The position numbers and the translations under genes are program-made. The notes below the pieces were generated by a model, which did not search any database, was not told where the DNA came from, and saw nothing but the letters and a program-made list of their open reading frames with translations. Positions 17,801 to 26,925 of a stretch of DNA of 64,000 bases are shown one piece after another. Positions within the stretch are counted from its first letter, which is position 1. Each line of letters opens with the position of its first letter. Source of the DNA: Streptomyces sp. DG2A-72 (GTDB lineage Bacteria > Actinomycetota > Actinomycetes > Streptomycetales > Streptomycetaceae); the NCBI RefSeq assembly GCF_030499575.1, contig NZ_JASTLC010000001.1, forward strand, positions 5,294,001 through 5,358,000, given 5' to 3'.

Positions 17801-18200
17801 CCCCGTGCGGCCGCTCAGGCCCTACAGAACAGACCGCCGCAGGGCCAGCCACGCAGTGCCGCACACCGTCGACCGCACCGAGACCACGTCTGAAGCTCGC
17901 ACGGCTGCGCCTGCCAACCACGGCTGCTGTCCGCCAACTTCGGTCCACCCGGATGCGGCGTCGTGGCCGAGCTGTTCTGTGCCCTGGGGCATTCATTCCG
18001 GATTACTGGCGAGCGTGGCATGAACGACGCCGGAGCCCAAGTCGAAGACGGCACGTACGAACCGTCACACCTTTCCGCCCTCGCGGCCCCCGCTGAGCAT
18101 CAGGTCACATGCACGGCTCGCTGAGTTCGGGCACCCCGGCCTCCACCGTCCGAGCACGCGAGAAGTGCAGAGGATTCTGCCTGTTCCAGTGCGACGCACG
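17801..18200. other. 400 bp without a recognisable gene
   Basis: Lies between the IS630-like fragment and the convergent TetR gene. No frame shows recognisable homology or steady high-GC3 coding; probably degraded transposon sequence. Confidence 0.45.
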
Positions 18201-18872
18201 TCAGCTGCGGGGTAGCACCCCCAGGAGGGTTGCGGTCAGGGCCAGCTTCAAGTAGTCCTGCAGCTCCAGGTGGAAGCGGGCCAGGTCGGGCTCGGCCTGG
18301 TAGGCCGCCTGCAGACTGGGTGGGGGTGTGCTGTACGCCGACAGCGCGCCGGCCATGACCATGGTTTGCAGGCTGAACAGTGTTGCGTTCTCGCCCAGCT
18401 CCGGCAGGTACTTCTGGATCAGGGCGGTCATGGTTGTCAGGTGGTCCAGGGAGGCGCGCTTGTGGCGCGCTGCGACCTCGACGGAGACGTTGTGTTCCAG
18501 GACGCTGCCCTGTGCGCCGAAGAGGTCGCACAGCACCACTCGGCCGGAGAGTGAGCGGCTGAGGATCTCGGCCGCCGCTGCCGCTCGCTCGGTCATGGGT
18601 AGATTTTCGTTGATGCCGGCGGCCAACTCGCCTGCCAGTTCCGTCAGCCACTCCTGCAGGAAGTGGTCCAGCAGTTCCAGCAGCACCGCCTCGCGAGACT
18701 CGAAGTAGCGCAGCACGTTCGGCTTCGCCAGGCCTACCCGGCGGCTGAGCTCGTTCAGGGTGACTGCGGCTACGGGCATCTCGTCGAGCATCGCCGACGC
18801 CGTGTCGAGGATCGCCCGTCGGCGGATCTCCCGCTGCTCTTCGGTTCGCGCCCGCTGGAAAGTCACGATCAC
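18201..18872 (-). CDS. TetR-family repressor of the adjacent SDR gene
   Basis: 223 residues from GTG 18872 (or GTG 18866). The TetR HTH is RRAILDTASAMLDE, then VTLNELSRRVGLAKPNVLRYFESREAVLLEL (residues about 17-65). The C-terminal ligand domain is helical and ends LKLALTATLLGVL. It is divergent from an SDR gene at 18974, and a perfect 9+1+9 dyad lies in between, so it most probably represses the SDR gene and itself until an inducer binds. Confidence 0.9.
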   Translation of the reverse strand: MIVTFQRARTEEQREIRRRAILDTASAMLDEMPVAAVTLNELSRRVGLAKPNVLRYFESREAVLLELLDHFLQEWLTELAGELAAGINENLPMTERAAAAAEILSRSLSGRVVLCDLFGAQGSVLEHNVSVEVAARHKRASLDHLTTMTALIQKYLPELGENATLFSLQTMVMAGALSAYSTPPPSLQAAYQAEPDLARFHLELQDYLKLALTATLLGVLPRS

Positions 18873-18893
18873 CAGCCTAGCTTAGGTACCTGC

Positions 18894-18912
18894 GGTACGT
18901 TGACAACGTACC
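18894..18912. promoter_or_regulatory. TetR operator dyad
   Basis: A perfect inverted repeat GGTACGTTG-A-CAACGTACC in the 101-bp gap between the TetR and SDR genes. Related half-sites (GGTACC at 18885, GGTACGTTACG at 18949-18959) flank it, suggesting more than one repressor site. The region is AT-richer than its surroundings, as expected for overlapping divergent promoters. Confidence 0.75.
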
Positions 18913-18973
18913 AGAAGTACTTTAACGTCGTCGACACAAGATACCTTTGGTACGTTACGTTTGGGAGCCTGAC

Positions 18974-19921
18974 ATGAGCGAGAAGTGGACGACGGTGAAC
19001 ATTCCGGACCAGCGCGGGCGGGTGGCCGTGGTGACCGGGGCAAACACCGGACTGGGGTACGAGACCGCCAAGGCGCTCGCCGAGCGCGGGGCGTCCGTGG
19101 TGCTCGCCGTGCGCAACGTCGAGAAGGGCGAGCAGGCCGCGGCCCGCATGACCGGCGACGTGACCGTGCAGGCGCTGGACCTGACCTCGCTCGACTCCGT
19201 CCGGACCGCGGCGGCGGCGCTGCGGTCCCGGCTCGACCGGATCGACCTGCTGATCAACAACGCCGGCGTGATGTACACCCCGAAGCAGACCACCCGGGAC
19301 GGCTTCGAGATGCAGTTCGGCACCAACCACCTCGGCCACTTCGCGCTCACCGGGCTGCTGCTGGACCTGATGCTGCCGGTGCCCGGCTCGCGCGTGGTGA
19401 CGGTCAGCAGCACCGGCCACCGCATCCGGGCCGCGATCCACTTCGACGACCTGCAGTGGGAGCGGTCGTACAGCCGGGCCGCCGCCTATGGTCAGTCCAA
19501 GCTGGCCAACCTCATGTTCACCTACGAGCTGCAGCGCCGGCTCGCCACGCACGGCACGACCGTCGCGGTGGCCGCGCACCCCGGCATGTCCAGCACGGAG
19601 CTTGCCCGCAACCTCCCCACGGCCCTCCGGCTTCCGCTCACCTGGCTCGCGCCGCTGATCACCCAGACGCCGGCGATGGGCGCGCTGCCGACCCTGCGCG
19701 CCGCCACCGACCCCGCCGCGCTCGGCGCCCAGTACTACGGCCCCGGCGGACGCAACGAGGTCAAGGGCCACCCCCGGCTGGTCACCTCCAGCCCGGAATC
19801 GTACGAGGTGGCCGTCCAGCAGCGGCTGTGGGCCGTCTCCGAAGACCTCACCGGGGTGAAGTTCCCCATCGCCGAGTTCAAGCAGAACCCGCTTCCCTCC
19901 GCATCGGCCATCACGATGTAG
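18974..19921 (+). CDS. SDR-family oxidoreductase (retinol dehydrogenase / protochlorophyllide-reductase-like)
   Basis: 315 residues from ATG 18974. The motifs are TGANTGLGYETAKAL (cofactor), NNAGVM, the characteristic GFEMQFGTNHLGHFALT, SSTGHR and YGQSKLANLMF (catalytic Tyr/Lys). The VLAVRN after beta-2 suggests NADP(H). This subgroup includes many actinobacterial reductases of unknown substrate. It is controlled, by arrangement, by the divergent TetR repressor. Confidence 0.88.
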   Translation: MSEKWTTVNIPDQRGRVAVVTGANTGLGYETAKALAERGASVVLAVRNVEKGEQAAARMTGDVTVQALDLTSLDSVRTAAAALRSRLDRIDLLINNAGVMYTPKQTTRDGFEMQFGTNHLGHFALTGLLLDLMLPVPGSRVVTVSSTGHRIRAAIHFDDLQWERSYSRAAAYGQSKLANLMFTYELQRRLATHGTTVAVAAHPGMSSTELARNLPTALRLPLTWLAPLITQTPAMGALPTLRAATDPAALGAQYYGPGGRNEVKGHPRLVTSSPESYEVAVQQRLWAVSEDLTGVKFPIAEFKQNPLPSASAITM

Positions 19922-20224
19922 CCCGCGCTGGTCGCAGGCGCCAGCTCGGCGCAGCGCAAGCGGGTGGCGCCAAGACCGACCAGGCGCACGCACTCCGGGT
20001 GGACAGTACGTGGTGGTCTTGCCCTCGGGACCCTGCTGAAAGGACATCTGCATCAGGTGCGGAATGCACGGGGGATCTGCCTCTCAGAGCCGCGACGATT
20101 CGTGCGGCGTATCGGCAACGGGCTTTCCACGGCACCCGATCGAGTGGAAGGGGCCCGAGCGCCTCCGACGGCCGGCAAACGTCCGCAGCGTGGTTGTCGG
20201 CGTAGGCGGCTACGCTCCCCGGCC

Positions 20225-20668
20225 ATGACCACAGCAACCGACCGGAGGGCGATGCCCGACGCCTCCGTCGTCGTGGCCCGAGACGCGGACGGCATGGTCG
20301 CCGTCCTGACCGCCGAATTCCCCAAGCACGGCGGTGAGTACGTGTTCCTGCCCGGAGGGCGCCGGGAGCCCGGCGAGACACCGGAAGAGTGCGCGCGGCG
20401 CGAGCTGCGCGAGGAAGCCGGCGTCACCGCCCAGACCTGGCGCCCCCTCGGCTCGTACGCCATCACCCTGAACTCCACCGCCCGCATCTACCTTTGCCTG
20501 GCCGAAGGTCTCACCTTGGGGCCGCGACAACTCACAGCCGGCGAAGCAGACTTCAAACTCATGTGGTTGCCGATGTCGGACGCGATCCAGGTCGCTACAG
20601 AGGGACGCTTCCTGCTTCAGGGCGGCCCACTGGCGCTGCTGTTGGCCCAGCAGGTGACCGCGGCCTGA
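20225..20668 (+). CDS. NUDIX hydrolase
   Basis: 147 residues from ATG 20225. The Nudix box is complete and canonical (GGRREPGETPEECARRELREE, then AGV, about residues 41-64), giving a Mg-dependent nucleoside-diphosphate-X hydrolase. The rest of the fold is short, with no extra domain; the substrate cannot be deduced. The 300 bp before it (19922-20224) show no gene; the longer in-frame extension there has no coding character. Confidence 0.88.
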   Translation: MTTATDRRAMPDASVVVARDADGMVAVLTAEFPKHGGEYVFLPGGRREPGETPEECARRELREEAGVTAQTWRPLGSYAITLNSTARIYLCLAEGLTLGPRQLTAGEADFKLMWLPMSDAIQVATEGRFLLQGGPLALLLAQQVTAA

Positions 20669-20689
20669 CCCGCCCAAGAACAAGATCAT

Positions 20690-21055
20690 GTCGGGTAGAG
20701 GCCGGCCCGGGCCGCGATCTCGTCGTTGCCGAGTCGAAGTACCCCGGTGTGTGGCGGCACGGCGACTGGAACACGGTCATGGGTCATGGGTCGGTGATCG
20801 TGCACGGTCGTTCCGACTCCACGCTGAACCGCAATGGCGTCCGGCTGGGCAGCGCCGACATCCACCACGTCGTCGAGCGGCTGCCGGGGATCGCACGACG
20901 AGATCCTCGAAGTCCCCGTCAAGCGGCTGCTGCAAGGCGCGCCCGTGGCGCAGGTCGTCAGCCCGGCCGCCGTCGACCACCCCGCACTCATCGAATACTT
21001 CGCCCGCCTGGGAGCGGAACGGGCCGAGAACGGGCGTCACAGCGGGCTGACCTGA
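20690..21055 (+). pseudogene. Acetoacetate-CoA ligase remnant
   Basis: The frame gives YPGVWRHGDWNTVMGHGSVIVHGRSDSTLNRNGVRLGSADIHHVVERLPGI, a hallmark of acetoacetyl-CoA synthetase C-termini. The text then jumps, in another frame, to LEVPVKRLLQGAPVAQVVSPAAVDHPALIEYFARL, the protein's very end. The first ~500 residues and an internal ~90 residues are gone. Non-functional. A hairpin (21068-21095) follows, presumably its original terminator. Confidence 0.8.
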
Positions 21056-21067
21056 CCGAACGGACGC

Positions 21068-21095
21068 AACCCGGGTCCTGTTTCGGACCCGGGTT
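21068..21095. terminator. Strong terminator hairpin
   Basis: Perfect 11-bp stem AACCCGGGTCC / GGACCCGGGTT with a 6-nt loop. It lies between the acetoacetate-CoA ligase remnant and the convergent gene at 21181. Confidence 0.75.
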
Positions 21096-21180
21096 GGTCA
21101 TTTCCGGACGGATCAAGATCCCACTCTTTACAGAGAACGCCGGGATCGATCCACAATGTCTGTGAATCGGGGGGTCCGAT

Positions 21181-22518
21181 TCACTGCTTGGTGCTGCTGA
21201 GAATTCCGCTCACGTTCAGGACCTCGTGGCACCCCTGAGCCTGACGACCGGTCGCGGGCGTACCAGGCTTGGCACACGTCACGCTGATCGTCACGGTGTC
21301 GTTCTCGGCGATCTTGATAGGGGTCACCCAGTGGTAGTCCTGGTTACGGAAGGTCTCCAGCGCGATCGTGGTGATCTTGCGGTCGCCGAAGTTGAAGGTC
21401 AAAACCCCTTCGTCGCCCTGGAAGTTGGCGACGACGGCGTCCGTGACCCCGAAGACACTGTCCTTGGGCACCTTGTAGGACTTGGACGCGGTCTCCCCGG
21501 CGGCCAACTGCACGTCGATGGTCTCCGAGTGCTGGCCGCTGGTGCCGGTGACGCCGCCCTCGCCCGTGGCGCCCCCGCCCCCACCGCCCGATCCGGCCGG
21601 TGCACCCGGCTCCTGGCCGCCCGGCTGGGGATTCGAACCGCCGCCGGTCTCGGCACCCGGATTCTGCTCGCCCCCGGGCGTGGGACGCGGCTGGACCGCC
21701 TCCTCGGCGGCTTCCTTGGCGGCGCTCTTCACCGCCGGACGCACCAGTGCGAACCAGGCGATCAGCAGCGCGAGCAGCGCCGCCAGCAGAATCAGCAGCC
21801 ATCGGGGGAAGATCGGGATCTGGACGAACTCCGCGTCCAGCGGCGGCCGGGCGGCGGGCTCGTCCCACCGGGGCTGCTCCTCGTCCCGGTCACCGGTCTC
21901 GGCGGTGTCCACCGTGAACGGCCACACCACCGGGGCGCCGAACCACACCGGCTTGGCCGTACGGACCCGCAGGCCGACCTCGGCCGACTCGCCGGGCTCC
22001 AGCTTGGGCTGCGCCGGGGTGAAGGCGAACCCCAGCTCCTCGCCCGCCTGGCCGGGCGTGAAGCCCACCTGCACCGGGGTGTTGCCCTGGTTGCGCACCG
22101 CCAGCTTATAGCGGCCGCGCAGCCAGCCGCGGCGTCGGCGCGGGGCCAGCTCGGTCTGCAGTTCGTGGAACGCCTCGATGTGCACGGTGGTCTCGAGGAC
22201 CCGTACCGACTCGGGATGTTCGGTCGGCAGGACCCGCACGCCGAGGGGCTTCTCGCCGGCCCGGATGTCCGGGGAGCGCGGCGGGGCCAGACGAAGCGTC
22301 ACCGTTTCGGAAGTGCCGGGATAGAGCGAGACCCGAGCCGGTTCCACGGTGGTCCAGGGGGCACAGCCCCCGACGACCTCCAGGTTGTACGCCTCGACGA
22401 TGTCGCTGTCGTTGCGGACGGTCACAGTGGTCGTGGCGATCTCGCCCGGCGTCACCGTCACGGCCGGAATGTCGAGGCCGGGCGCACCCGGGCCGGAAGA
22501 GGCTGCAGAAGGCGTCAC
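21181..22518 (-). CDS. Membrane protein with beta-sandwich N-terminus
   Basis: About 445 residues if GTG 22518 is the start (VTPSAASSGPG). The N-terminal half contains two Ig-like/COG1470-type beta-sandwich repeats (VTVTPGEIATTTVTVRNDSDIVEAYNLEV; then NQGNTPVQVGFTPG). One transmembrane helix (RWLLILLAALLALLIAWFALV, about residue 215) follows, then a Gly/Pro/Ser-rich linker and a C-terminal beta domain (residues about 320-445) with two cysteines. There is no signal peptide, so the N-terminal sandwiches are probably cytoplasmic and the C-terminal domain outside. It is divergent from the luxR gene at the head of the CIS locus; whether it belongs to the CIS is unknown. Confidence 0.7.
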   Translation of the reverse strand: MTPSAASSGPGAPGLDIPAVTVTPGEIATTTVTVRNDSDIVEAYNLEVVGGCAPWTTVEPARVSLYPGTSETVTLRLAPPRSPDIRAGEKPLGVRVLPTEHPESVRVLETTVHIEAFHELQTELAPRRRRGWLRGRYKLAVRNQGNTPVQVGFTPGQAGEELGFAFTPAQPKLEPGESAEVGLRVRTAKPVWFGAPVVWPFTVDTAETGDRDEEQPRWDEPAARPPLDAEFVQIPIFPRWLLILLAALLALLIAWFALVRPAVKSAAKEAAEEAVQPRPTPGGEQNPGAETGGGSNPQPGGQEPGAPAGSGGGGGGATGEGGVTGTSGQHSETIDVQLAAGETASKSYKVPKDSVFGVTDAVVANFQGDEGVLTFNFGDRKITTIALETFRNQDYHWVTPIKIAENDTVTISVTCAKPGTPATGRQAQGCHEVLNVSGILSSTKQ

Positions 22519-22752
22519 GCCACCACAGTAGAAGTGTGCCCCGGAGTCCCACGAGGAACGCGAGGGCAACACACGGGCAGTCACGCTGCCCGGCAAGCCA
22601 ATATCAACTCCCTGGTAACGGTAGCTCGTTGATGTGGCGTGCCGTTTCCCGTGCGCCGCCCTCCGGTGGGCGCCTCGTCCTGTATCACCCTTGCCCACCA
22701 ACCCCGGAACAGGTAACCAGCGATGTTATGTGCAGAGGAGACCAGCCCTGCC
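22519..22752. promoter_or_regulatory. Divergent promoter region at the left border of the CIS locus
   Basis: About 235 bp between the divergent beta-sandwich membrane protein and luxR genes. It must contain both promoters, but no consensus box is strong enough to name. AGAGGAG at 22734-22740 precedes ATG 22753. Confidence 0.4.
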
Positions 22753-23445
22753 ATGTCCGACACCACGTCACGTGATCCCGCCCCGGCAAAGGCCGCCCAC
22801 CGGACGTCCAGAGCCGGACGTCCGGGCCGGGTGACCGTCGCCGTCTACGCCGCCGATCCGGTGCTGCGCGTCGGCATCGTCCACCAGTTGCGCCAGCGCC
22901 CCGAGGTCGACCTCGTCGACGACGCCGACGCGGAACGGGCCGAGGTGTCGCTGGTGGTCGTCGACAACGTTGGCGACGACGTGGTCGCCCTGCTGCACCG
23001 GCTGCGGCACAACAAGGCCACCCGCACCGGTCTGGTGATAGGCACGCTCGGACCCGGCGCGCTGCAACGCGTCATCGAGTGCGGAGTGGCGGCGGTGCTG
23101 CGGCGCGCCGAGGCCGAACAGGACCAGCTCCTGCGCCTGGTCCTGGCGATAGCCAACGGAGAGGGAGTGCTGCCCGGCGACCTGCTCGGCAAGCTGCTCT
23201 CCCACGTGGGCAACCTCCAGCGCTCGGCACTCGACCCCGGGAGCCTGTCCCTGTCCACGCTGACCACGCGCGAGGCGGACATGCTGCGCCTGGTGTCGGA
23301 CGGCCTGGACACGGCGGAGATCGCGCGCAAGACCGCGTACTCCGAACGGACCGTCAAGAACGTCCTGCACGAGATCATCACCCGACTGCAACTGCGCAAC
23401 CGGGCCCACGCGGTGGGCTACGCCCTGCGCAACGGGCTGATCTGA
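22753..23445 (+). CDS. LuxR-family response-regulator-like protein heading the CIS locus
   Basis: 230 residues from ATG 22753 (or 240 from ATG 22723). Residues about 25-140 form a degenerate receiver: an Asp follows strand 3 (VVVDN), but the conserved switch Lys is Arg (VLRRAEAE) and the N-terminal acidic pair is reduced (AADP). The C-terminus is a clean LuxR HTH (LTTREADMLRLVSDGLDTAEIARKTAYSERTVKNVLHEIITRLQLRNRAHAV). No kinase gene is adjacent. It lies 220 bp before the first CIS operon gene, so it is the best candidate regulator, probably not a conventional phospho-switch. Confidence 0.85.
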   Translation: MSDTTSRDPAPAKAAHRTSRAGRPGRVTVAVYAADPVLRVGIVHQLRQRPEVDLVDDADAERAEVSLVVVDNVGDDVVALLHRLRHNKATRTGLVIGTLGPGALQRVIECGVAAVLRRAEAEQDQLLRLVLAIANGEGVLPGDLLGKLLSHVGNLQRSALDPGSLSLSTLTTREADMLRLVSDGLDTAEIARKTAYSERTVKNVLHEIITRLQLRNRAHAVGYALRNGLI

Positions 23446-23664
23446 CGGGCCGGTCGACTGGTTGGTCCGGCCAACGAATCCGACGTACTGGTCGACGGGT
23501 GCGTGCGAACCGTGTCCGGCGACCTCCGGGAACCCGGCACTGCCCGAAAGCGCACCCCATGTTTCCCCCGGGTACGTCCCCACCGCCCTGCCGCCCCGCA
23601 CGGGGGCGGTGCAGGGTGGCGGGGGCACATCCAGATGCCGCACCAGACTGCGAAGGGGACCCTG

Positions 23665-26600
23665 ATGGAAACCGCTGGCTCCGGCGGGCGGTACCGCCTC
23701 GGGAGACTCGGGATGTCGCTGCTGCTGCTGATCCCGCTGCTCGGGGTGACGGCGGCCGCAGGACCGGGCAGCGCCGAACCGCGGGCGCGGGCGGCGGCCG
23801 ACGCCGCGGACACCCGGGTCGCCTACGCCGGTACCCGGCACCGCAGTCTCGGCAGGGTCACCTCCCCCACCGACGACCCCAGGGAGAACTTCAGCGCACC
23901 GCTGTTCGGGGCGGGCCCGGCGCACTACGACACCCAGCCGTCCGCCGTCGGCGACCAGATGGTCTTCGCGAGCCGCCGCGACGAGAAGAACCCGCAGATC
24001 TATCTGCGGGCCGCCGACGGTTCCGTACGCAAGCTCACCACCGGCATGGACGCGGCGCACCCCCAACTGACTCCGGACGGCCGGTCCGTGCTGTTCGACT
24101 CCGCCGAGGCGAGCGGCGTCGGCGGCGGGACGCAGCGCGACCTGTGGCGGGTGCGCGCCGACGGCACCGGTCTGACGCAGCTCACCGACACCCCGGCGAA
24201 CGAGGAGGACCCGGCGGTCTCCCCGAACGGGCAGCGGATCGCGTACTCCAGTGACAGCGACGCGGCGGCCGGAGCACAGATCTACGTACGGCGCCTGGCG
24301 GGCGGCACCGCAACCCGGATCACCAATCCCGTGAACGGCACCGCCACCGAGCCGGCGTGGAACCCGGTGAACGACGACGTCAACCGGGACTGGATCGCGT
24401 ACACCGCCACGGCCACCGTCGACGGGCAGCCCCGGCCCACGCTGCGGATCACGAACGGGACCAGCGACGAGCCGCTGTTCGCGGGCACGTTTGCCGACTG
24501 GCGTGCCCACGCGGCAGCGTGGAAGCCCGACGGGAACGAGGTGGTGTTCCTGAGCCCCGAGATCACCTGCGACTGCGAGGGCAACTACGACCACGTGTTC
24601 ACGTTCCCCGCGCATGCCGGCGAGGACCCCAACGTGGAACCTCCACTGGTGCTCAACGAGGACCGGGAGGTCCGCTCGCCCACCTGGCTCGGCTCGAACA
24701 ACGGCGGCGGCGTGATCGTGGAGCGCACCACGGCGGACGACCCCGGAACCCGTACCGATCCGCTCTCCGGCGCGCACGTGGTGACGCTGCAGGACGTCCG
24801 GGCGGACGGGTCCGACCCCCGCGACCTGGGGCTGACGATCCTCAACGAGGACCCGGAGGCCGACACCAACACCGATCCCGCCAAGGACCCGCTGTTCCGG
24901 CCCAGAGCCGAGTACGACCCGTGGACCGAGCGGCAGAACTACACGCCCGACGGCCGCCGGATCGTCGTCACCCGCTTCGAGACCATCAACGGTCGGCGCG
25001 TCGAGCGGATCTGGATGGTGGACGCCGACGGCTCCAACGCGGCCCCCATGCGGCTCGCCGGACGCGCCGCGGGGGACTGGGACACCGACCCGACGTTCTC
25101 CCCGGACGGCAAGTTCCTCGCCTTCACCCGGACTTCGCCGGGCGGTGTCGGTGAGGGCGCGGGACCCAGCCGCATCCTCATCGCCGACGTGGCCACCGGT
25201 GCGATCACCGGTGAGGTCACTCCGCCGGCCGGTGAGCTCCAGGGGCAGGACGCCCAGCCCACCTGGTCCTCCGACGGCACCACGCTCGCCTTCACCCGCA
25301 ACATGGAGATCAACGGGGGCGGCGGCAACAAACACATCTGGACCGTGCCGGTCAACAACCTGGGCCGGCAGACCGACCTGAGCGCCAAGAACTGCCCGGG
25401 GGACTGCGAAGTCATCGACGACAGCCCGGCGTTCTCCCCGGACGGGCTCACCGTCGCCTACAACCGCAAGAACGGCGGCGGCGCGGTCGACGAACAGAAC
25501 GGCCTGCTCCTGACGTCCCTGTCGGGCGACAACTGCCAGGTGCTGCTGCCCGCCTCCCTCCTCGACCTCCCCGGCGCCTGTGGCCGGGAGCTGCCGGACA
25601 CCTCGGCCAATGGCCCGCACCAGCCGCGGGATGCCGCCTGGACGGCCGACGGCAAGAGCCTGGTGTTCAGTTCGCGCGCCGAGGCCGCGGTCAACAGCCC
25701 CGAGAAGCTGAGCGCCGTGGACGTCGAGTCCGGTGACATCACCCCGCTCACCTCCGATCTCCCGGGCCGGCAGAAGGAACCCGCCGTCCAGCAGTCCGTG
25801 GACCTCGCCCTAGAGGCGCCCGGTACCACGCCGGAGGTCACCGTCGGCGACTCCAGTACGGTCACCGTCGACGTGATCAACAACGGCCCCGCCGCCTCTC
25901 CCGGCACCACGCTGACCATCGCCCCGCCGCCCGGCGTGCAGATCACCGGGATCACCCATCCCGGGGGCACCTGCGACGCCGCCTCTCTCCAGTGCGACGT
26001 CGGCGTGGTGGAGCCCGGCACGACCGTGCCGGTCGACGTCACCCTCACCGGCGTCACGCCCGGCGACGCACCGATCGACTGGTCGGTCACCGGTACGGTC
26101 CTGGATCCGGAGCCCACCGACAACACGGGCCGGACCGTCGTGCCGGTGGTCGAGGAGGAGCAGCCGCCCCCGCCGAGCCCGAGCCCCACTCCGACACCGA
26201 CGCCGCCCCCGGCGCCGCCCACCAGCGGGCCGCCCACCACCACGCCGCCCGGCGTGCCGCCGGAGCCGGAGGAGCCGAAGGCCGGACCCGGCGTGCGCGT
26301 CAACGCGCAGCCGAACCCCGGCTATGTGGGCGGGCGGGTCGTGGTGACGTACACCGTGCGCAACGGCCGTAACGCGTTGGCGACCGGGCTGCGGCTGAAG
26401 ATCGGCCTGCCCAGGGGCATCGCGAACAGCGGGCCGCCGGCCGGCTGTGACACCTCGTGGGTGTGTGCGCTGCCGGATCTGAGGCCGGGCGGGAGCACGG
26501 TCGTACGGGTGGTCCTCAGCCCCAAGAAGGCGACGACGGGCCAGGCGGTCGGCATCCTCACCACCACCGGGACGGACGCCGACAGGAGTGACAACACCGC

Positions 26601-26925
26601 CCGGGAGCGGGTGCGGATCCTGCAGCCGCGCATCATCGCGGTGCCGGAGATCGGCAAGCCCGGCTTCGTCACCTCGGTGCGCGGCAAGGACTTCCCGCCG
26701 GGCGTGCCGGTGCGGTTCAAGTGGAACCCGGGGATCACCGCGGCGGCGGCGCCGACCATTCCGAAGCGGGACGGCACCTTCATCGGCCAGCTGCTCATCC
26801 TCGCCAAGGACCAGACCGGACCGCGCACCATCACCGCCAGGGGTCCCGGGTTCTCGCCGGTGAAGACGGACTTCCTGGTGGTCAGCGGCAGCGTGCAGCC
26901 GCCCGACGAGGTGAGCCGCCGGTGA
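23665..26925 (+). CDS. Secreted TolB/PD40 beta-propeller protein with CARDB-like domains, first CIS operon gene
   Basis: 1086 residues from ATG 23665 with GAAGGGG at 23652-23658. A signal peptide spans residues 1-40. PD40/WD40-like blades repeat through residues 60-720 (PSAVGDQMVFASRR; HPQLTPDGRSVLFDS; DPAVSPNGQRIAYSS; TFSPDGKFLAFTR). Then come a CARDB/DUF11-like domain (about 730-820), a Pro-rich hinge (about 830-870), a second DUF11-like domain and a final IPT-like beta domain. The stop overlaps the DUF4255 gene (GTGA at 26922-26925), so an exported protein is translationally coupled to a CIS structural gene. Function unknown; perhaps an envelope receptor or docking partner. Confidence 0.85.
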   Translation: METAGSGGRYRLGRLGMSLLLLIPLLGVTAAAGPGSAEPRARAAADAADTRVAYAGTRHRSLGRVTSPTDDPRENFSAPLFGAGPAHYDTQPSAVGDQMVFASRRDEKNPQIYLRAADGSVRKLTTGMDAAHPQLTPDGRSVLFDSAEASGVGGGTQRDLWRVRADGTGLTQLTDTPANEEDPAVSPNGQRIAYSSDSDAAAGAQIYVRRLAGGTATRITNPVNGTATEPAWNPVNDDVNRDWIAYTATATVDGQPRPTLRITNGTSDEPLFAGTFADWRAHAAAWKPDGNEVVFLSPEITCDCEGNYDHVFTFPAHAGEDPNVEPPLVLNEDREVRSPTWLGSNNGGGVIVERTTADDPGTRTDPLSGAHVVTLQDVRADGSDPRDLGLTILNEDPEADTNTDPAKDPLFRPRAEYDPWTERQNYTPDGRRIVVTRFETINGRRVERIWMVDADGSNAAPMRLAGRAAGDWDTDPTFSPDGKFLAFTRTSPGGVGEGAGPSRILIADVATGAITGEVTPPAGELQGQDAQPTWSSDGTTLAFTRNMEINGGGGNKHIWTVPVNNLGRQTDLSAKNCPGDCEVIDDSPAFSPDGLTVAYNRKNGGGAVDEQNGLLLTSLSGDNCQVLLPASLLDLPGACGRELPDTSANGPHQPRDAAWTADGKSLVFSSRAEAAVNSPEKLSAVDVESGDITPLTSDLPGRQKEPAVQQSVDLALEAPGTTPEVTVGDSSTVTVDVINNGPAASPGTTLTIAPPPGVQITGITHPGGTCDAASLQCDVGVVEPGTTVPVDVTLTGVTPGDAPIDWSVTGTVLDPEPTDNTGRTVVPVVEEEQPPPPSPSPTPTPTPPPAPPTSGPPTTTPPGVPPEPEEPKAGPGVRVNAQPNPGYVGGRVVVTYTVRNGRNALATGLRLKIGLPRGIANSGPPAGCDTSWVCALPDLRPGGSTVVRVVLSPKKATTGQAVGILTTTGTDADRSDNTARERVRILQPRIIAVPEIGKPGFVTSVRGKDFPPGVPVRFKWNPGITAAAAPTIPKRDGTFIGQLLILAKDQTGPRTITARGPGFSPVKTDFLVVSGSVQPPDEVSRR

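Noticed and set aside
22768..25620. A 950-codon open frame on the minus strand opposite luxR and the propeller gene
   Set aside because: High GC keeps antisense frames open. The plus-strand proteins have clear domains and proper GC3, while the antisense product is Gly/Arg/Val-rich without any motif.
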